A stretch of 64,000 nucleotides of DNA, from positions 186,001 to 250,000 of the forward strand of contig NZ_BHVX01000005.1 of NCBI RefSeq assembly GCF_003851545.1, given 5' to 3'. The translations under genes and the position numbers were made by a program. The notes beneath the pieces were generated by a model, which had not been told where the DNA came from, made no database searches, and saw nothing but the letters and a program-made list of their open reading frames with translations. The first letter of the stretch is position 1. Every line of letters starts with the position of its first letter. Origin of the DNA: Ralstonia sp. SET104. GTDB lineage: Bacteria; Pseudomonadota; Gammaproteobacteria; Burkholderiales; Burkholderiaceae. Below, piece after piece: positions 61,655 through 64,000 of this stretch.

Positions 61655-62284
61655 TTAGCCCTGAATTGGTTTCAAATAAATTTCGACGCGGCGATTTTGT
61701 GCGCGGCCGGCCTCGGTGGCGTTGTCGGCAACCGGCTGATTCTGGCCGCGGCCTTCGGCGGAAAGGCGGTTGCGGGCGACGCCACGGTCGGTCAGGTAGC
61801 TCGCCACGCTTTGGGCGCGCTTTTGCGACAGCGTCATGTTGTAGTTCGGGTTGCCGGTGCTATCTGTGTGGCCGACCACGTTGGCGGCCAACTCCGGATG
61901 CTGCGTGAGCGTTTGTGCCACGCTATCCAGCGGGCCGCGGAACGACGGCTTGATCACTGCGCTGTCGGTGTCGAACGAGACCTGGCTCGGAATGTTCAGC
62001 TTGAGCGAGCCGTCGGGCTGCTCCGAAATTTGCGTGCCTGTGCCAGCGGTGTCGCCGGCCAGCTTGGACTTGATGGCGCCCCAGTTATAGCCCACGGCTG
62101 CGCCAGTGGCCGCACCCAGTGCACCGCCGATGGCAGCGCCCTTGCCGTTGCCGACCAGCGCGCCGATGCCAGCGCCCACGGCCGCGCCAACGCCGGTGCC
62201 CATGGCGGTCTGGTTCTGCTGCTCGGTGGCACAGCCGGCGGCCAGCAGGGCGACGAGCGAGACGGAAATAAGCTTGGCTTTCAT
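61655..62284 (-). CDS. OmpA-family lipoprotein with glycine-zipper domain (YiaD-like)
   Basis: 209 residues. Signal and lipobox LAAGC place the lipidated Cys at residue 18. A glycine-zipper stretch (GTGVGAAVGAGIGALVGNGKGAAIGGALGAATGAAVGYNWG) follows, then the OmpA C-terminal peptidoglycan-binding domain (VSFDTDSAVIKPSFRGPLDSVAQTLTQHPELAANVVGHTDSTGNPNYNMTLSQKRAQSVASYLTDRGV) with conserved Asp and Arg. It resembles YiaD/OprI-like outer membrane proteins that bridge envelope layers. AGGAGAAATC before the ATG is a strong ribosome site. Confidence 0.92.
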   Translation of the reverse strand: MKAKLISVSLVALLAAGCATEQQNQTAMGTGVGAAVGAGIGALVGNGKGAAIGGALGAATGAAVGYNWGAIKSKLAGDTAGTGTQISEQPDGSLKLNIPSQVSFDTDSAVIKPSFRGPLDSVAQTLTQHPELAANVVGHTDSTGNPNYNMTLSQKRAQSVASYLTDRGVARNRLSAEGRGQNQPVADNATEAGRAQNRRVEIYLKPIQG

Positions 62285-62486
62285 GATTTCTCCTACGAGT
62301 AACAGGATCGGTTCTTGTTTGGTTTGCCGATATCCGGCGCGGCCGAGGGATATTGAGGGGAATCGGACGAATGACGCGCCGGCAAAATACAATAGCAAAA
62401 CACTAGATAGAGTGGCCAGGGCGCCGCAAAGTTCATGCCGCGCCACCGTTGGCCCGTCCCCCATTCGCGTTAGATTTGTGGAGCAA

Positions 62487-63578
62487 ATGTTGAGCGTAAC
62501 CATCGAACAGATCACCGAAGCCCTGCGCGGCGTGGTGGATCCCAATACCGGGCGAGACCTCGTCTCGTCCAAATCGGCGCGCAACATCCGGATCGATGGC
62601 GGCGAGGTGTCGCTCGACGTGGAGCTCGGCTACCCGGCCAAGAGCCAGTTCGAGCCGATCCGCAAGCTGGTGATCGGCGCGCTGCGCCAAGTGCCGGGTG
62701 TCGAAAATGTGAGCGTGCAGGTGTCGATGAAGATCGTCGCGCATGCGGTGCAGCGTGGCGTGCACCTGATGCCGAATGTGAAGAACATCATTGCCGTGGC
62801 GTCGGGCAAGGGCGGGGTGGGCAAGTCGACCACCGCCGTGAACCTGGCGCTGGCGCTGGCCGCCGAGGGCGCCAACGTCGGCATTCTGGATGCCGACATC
62901 TACGGTCCGAGCCAGCCGATGATGCTCGGCATCCAGGGCCAGCCCGAATCGGCGGACGGCAAGACCATGGAGCCCATGGAGGGCCACGGCCTGCAGGCCA
63001 ACTCGATCGGCTTCCTGATCGAGCAGGACAACCCGATGGTATGGCGCGGCCCGATGGTCACCTCCGCGCTGGAGCAACTGCTCAAGCAGACCAACTGGCG
63101 TGATCTCGACTACCTCATCGTCGATATGCCGCCGGGCACGGGCGATATTCAGCTCACACTGTCGCAGAAGGTGCCCGTGACGGGCGCGGTGATCGTCACC
63201 ACGCCGCAGGACATCGCGCTGCTCGACGCCAAGAAGGGCCTGAAGATGTTCGAGAAGGTGGGCATCCCCATCATCGGTGTGGTTGAAAACATGGCGGTGT
63301 ACTGCTGCCCGAACTGCGGCCATACCGAGCACATTTTCGGCGCCGGTGGAGGCGAGAAGATGTGCGCGCAGTACGGCGTGCCGTTCCTGGGCAGCCTGCC
63401 GCTGAACCTGTCGATCCGCGAGCAGGCCGATTCGGGCCGCCCGACCGTGGTGGCCGACCCCGACGGCGCGATTGCCGGTGTCTACAAGCAGATCGCGCGC
63501 CGCGTTGCCATTGCCGTGGCCGAGAAGGCGAAGGACATGACGAGCAAGTTCCCGTCGATCGTGGTGCAGAACACATAA
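62487..63578 (+). CDS. apbC: Mrp/ApbC iron-sulfur carrier protein
   Basis: 363 residues. N-terminal DUF59/MIP18-like domain (ITEALRGVVDPNTGRDLVSSKSARNIRIDGGEVSLDVELGYP), then P-loop VASGKGGVGKSTTAVNLALALA with deviant Walker A, DADIYGPSQPMML and VDMPPGTGDIQLTLSQ. CPNC in YCCPNCGH is the cysteine pair used to carry a 4Fe-4S cluster. ApbC delivers clusters to apo-proteins in the cytoplasm. ATG at 62487 has GGAG ahead. Divergent from the OmpA-like lipoprotein gene. The next gene follows by ten bases. Confidence 0.95.
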   Translation: MLSVTIEQITEALRGVVDPNTGRDLVSSKSARNIRIDGGEVSLDVELGYPAKSQFEPIRKLVIGALRQVPGVENVSVQVSMKIVAHAVQRGVHLMPNVKNIIAVASGKGGVGKSTTAVNLALALAAEGANVGILDADIYGPSQPMMLGIQGQPESADGKTMEPMEGHGLQANSIGFLIEQDNPMVWRGPMVTSALEQLLKQTNWRDLDYLIVDMPPGTGDIQLTLSQKVPVTGAVIVTTPQDIALLDAKKGLKMFEKVGIPIIGVVENMAVYCCPNCGHTEHIFGAGGGEKMCAQYGVPFLGSLPLNLSIREQADSGRPTVVADPDGAIAGVYKQIARRVAIAVAEKAKDMTSKFPSIVVQNT

Positions 63579-63588
63579 GCGCACAATC

Positions 63589-64000
63589 ATGGACGCCACC
63601 GAGCCGCTGCCCAATCCGAGAGAGGCGGAACGCCCATCCGTACGGATGGCGGTGGTGCTGTGCCGCCGCCCGACGGCCAACCGTTGGCAGCCATTTCAGT
63701 GGCGGCTGGAAGCCGTCGTGCCCGATCTTGGCGAATACGGCACCGCGCCGCGCTGCCTCGATCATTCCGACAATGACGAGCGCTGGCTCACGCCCGGCTT
63801 CGTCGTCACGCTGTTCCGGGACGAGGCCGAGGGCTACTACCTGAACGTGACCTCTGCGACGCCGTGCTGGTTCGTGCTGTGGCGCCTTGGCGAGGCGGGC
63901 ACGGCCGACGAGGGCAGGGCGATTCCGCACACGGTTTCGCTCAGCTACAACGAAGCCGGCCGCTGGCTCGACGGCGGCGAGACGGTCGAAAACGTGCCGC
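63589..64000 (+). CDS. DUF3305-like protein, N-terminal 137 residues (3' cut by window)
   Basis: Open frame from ATG at 63589 through the window end, so incomplete. It starts MDATEPLPNPREAERPSVRMAVVLCRRPTANRWQPFQWRLEAVVPD. This RRPTANRWQxxxWRLE stretch resembles DUF3305, a family often beside formate dehydrogenase genes and 4Fe-4S ferredoxin genes. It is apparently soluble. It follows apbC by ten bases, so both are co-transcribed, consistent with iron-sulfur handling. The family name is from recall of the pattern and should be treated as likely, not certain. Confidence 0.6.
   Translation, partial: MDATEPLPNPREAERPSVRMAVVLCRRPTANRWQPFQWRLEAVVPDLGEYGTAPRCLDHSDNDERWLTPGFVVTLFRDEAEGYYLNVTSATPCWFVLWRLGEAGTADEGRAIPHTVSLSYNEAGRWLDGGETVENVP

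Overview
The window is about 64 kb of high-GC chromosomal DNA from a betaproteobacterium of the family Burkholderiaceae, most likely a Ralstonia species. I base this on protein family content and gene order (ribD-ribE-ribBA-ribH-nusB, ybgC-tolQRAB-pal-cpoB, pcm-rhodanese-tolC, glyA next to nrdR). No rRNA was available to fix the species. Genes are densely packed. I saw no insertion sequence, integrase, CRISPR array or prophage.

Layout. 1-5.8 kb: cell-envelope polysaccharide genes (end of a WecA/WbpL-like sugar-phosphate transferase, Wzz-like chain-length regulator, phosphomannomutase/phosphoglucomutase, heptosyltransferase I, Kdo transferase, META-domain lipoprotein). 5.8-9.3 kb, minus strand: TetR regulator, isoaspartyl methyltransferase, rhodanese, TolC. 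9.4-12.5 kb: YkgJ-like cysteine cluster protein, DUF1439 lipoprotein, UppP, Old Yellow Enzyme. 12.5-20.1 kb, minus strand: TrmB, tRNA-Gly(CCC), a broken Lrp/AsnC gene, a hypothetical gene, acetoacetyl-CoA synthetase, succinate-semialdehyde dehydrogenase, UbiD. 20.6-27.3 kb: a lytic transglycosylase with a long structured leader, then a minus-strand operon for riboflavin synthesis, NusB and an aminotransferase.

27.3-38.7 kb is the most unusual part. Two complete sets of minor-pilin genes with pilY1 (pilV, pilW, pilX, pilY1, pilE, fimT type) face away from each other across a 630-bp gap. The plus-strand set encodes a 1142-residue PilY1 whose N-terminus looks like an L-type (legume-like) lectin domain. 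The minus-strand set is compact and partly reduced: a short PilY1 without the lectin part or the calcium loop, a 63-residue PilV, and a PilE with Ala instead of Gly at the peptidase cleavage site.

38.8-42 kb: NrdR, GlyA, a short-chain dehydrogenase. 41.9-47.3 kb: complete Tol-Pal operon. 47.4-50 kb: QueC, YeeE/YedE transporter, tRNA-Lys with a near-consensus promoter, a nucleoside deoxyribosyltransferase-like gene. 50-54.1 kb, mostly minus strand: Nudix hydrolase, FetAB-like ABC exporter, a YqjD-YqjE-YqjK-like operon. 54.3-59.1 kb: 1-Cys peroxiredoxin, NCS2 purine permease, glutaryl-CoA dehydrogenase divergent from an IclR regulator with a clear inverted repeat between them. 59.3-64 kb: MetG, an OmpA-like glycine-zipper lipoprotein, Mrp/ApbC, and the start of a DUF3305-like gene cut by the window end.
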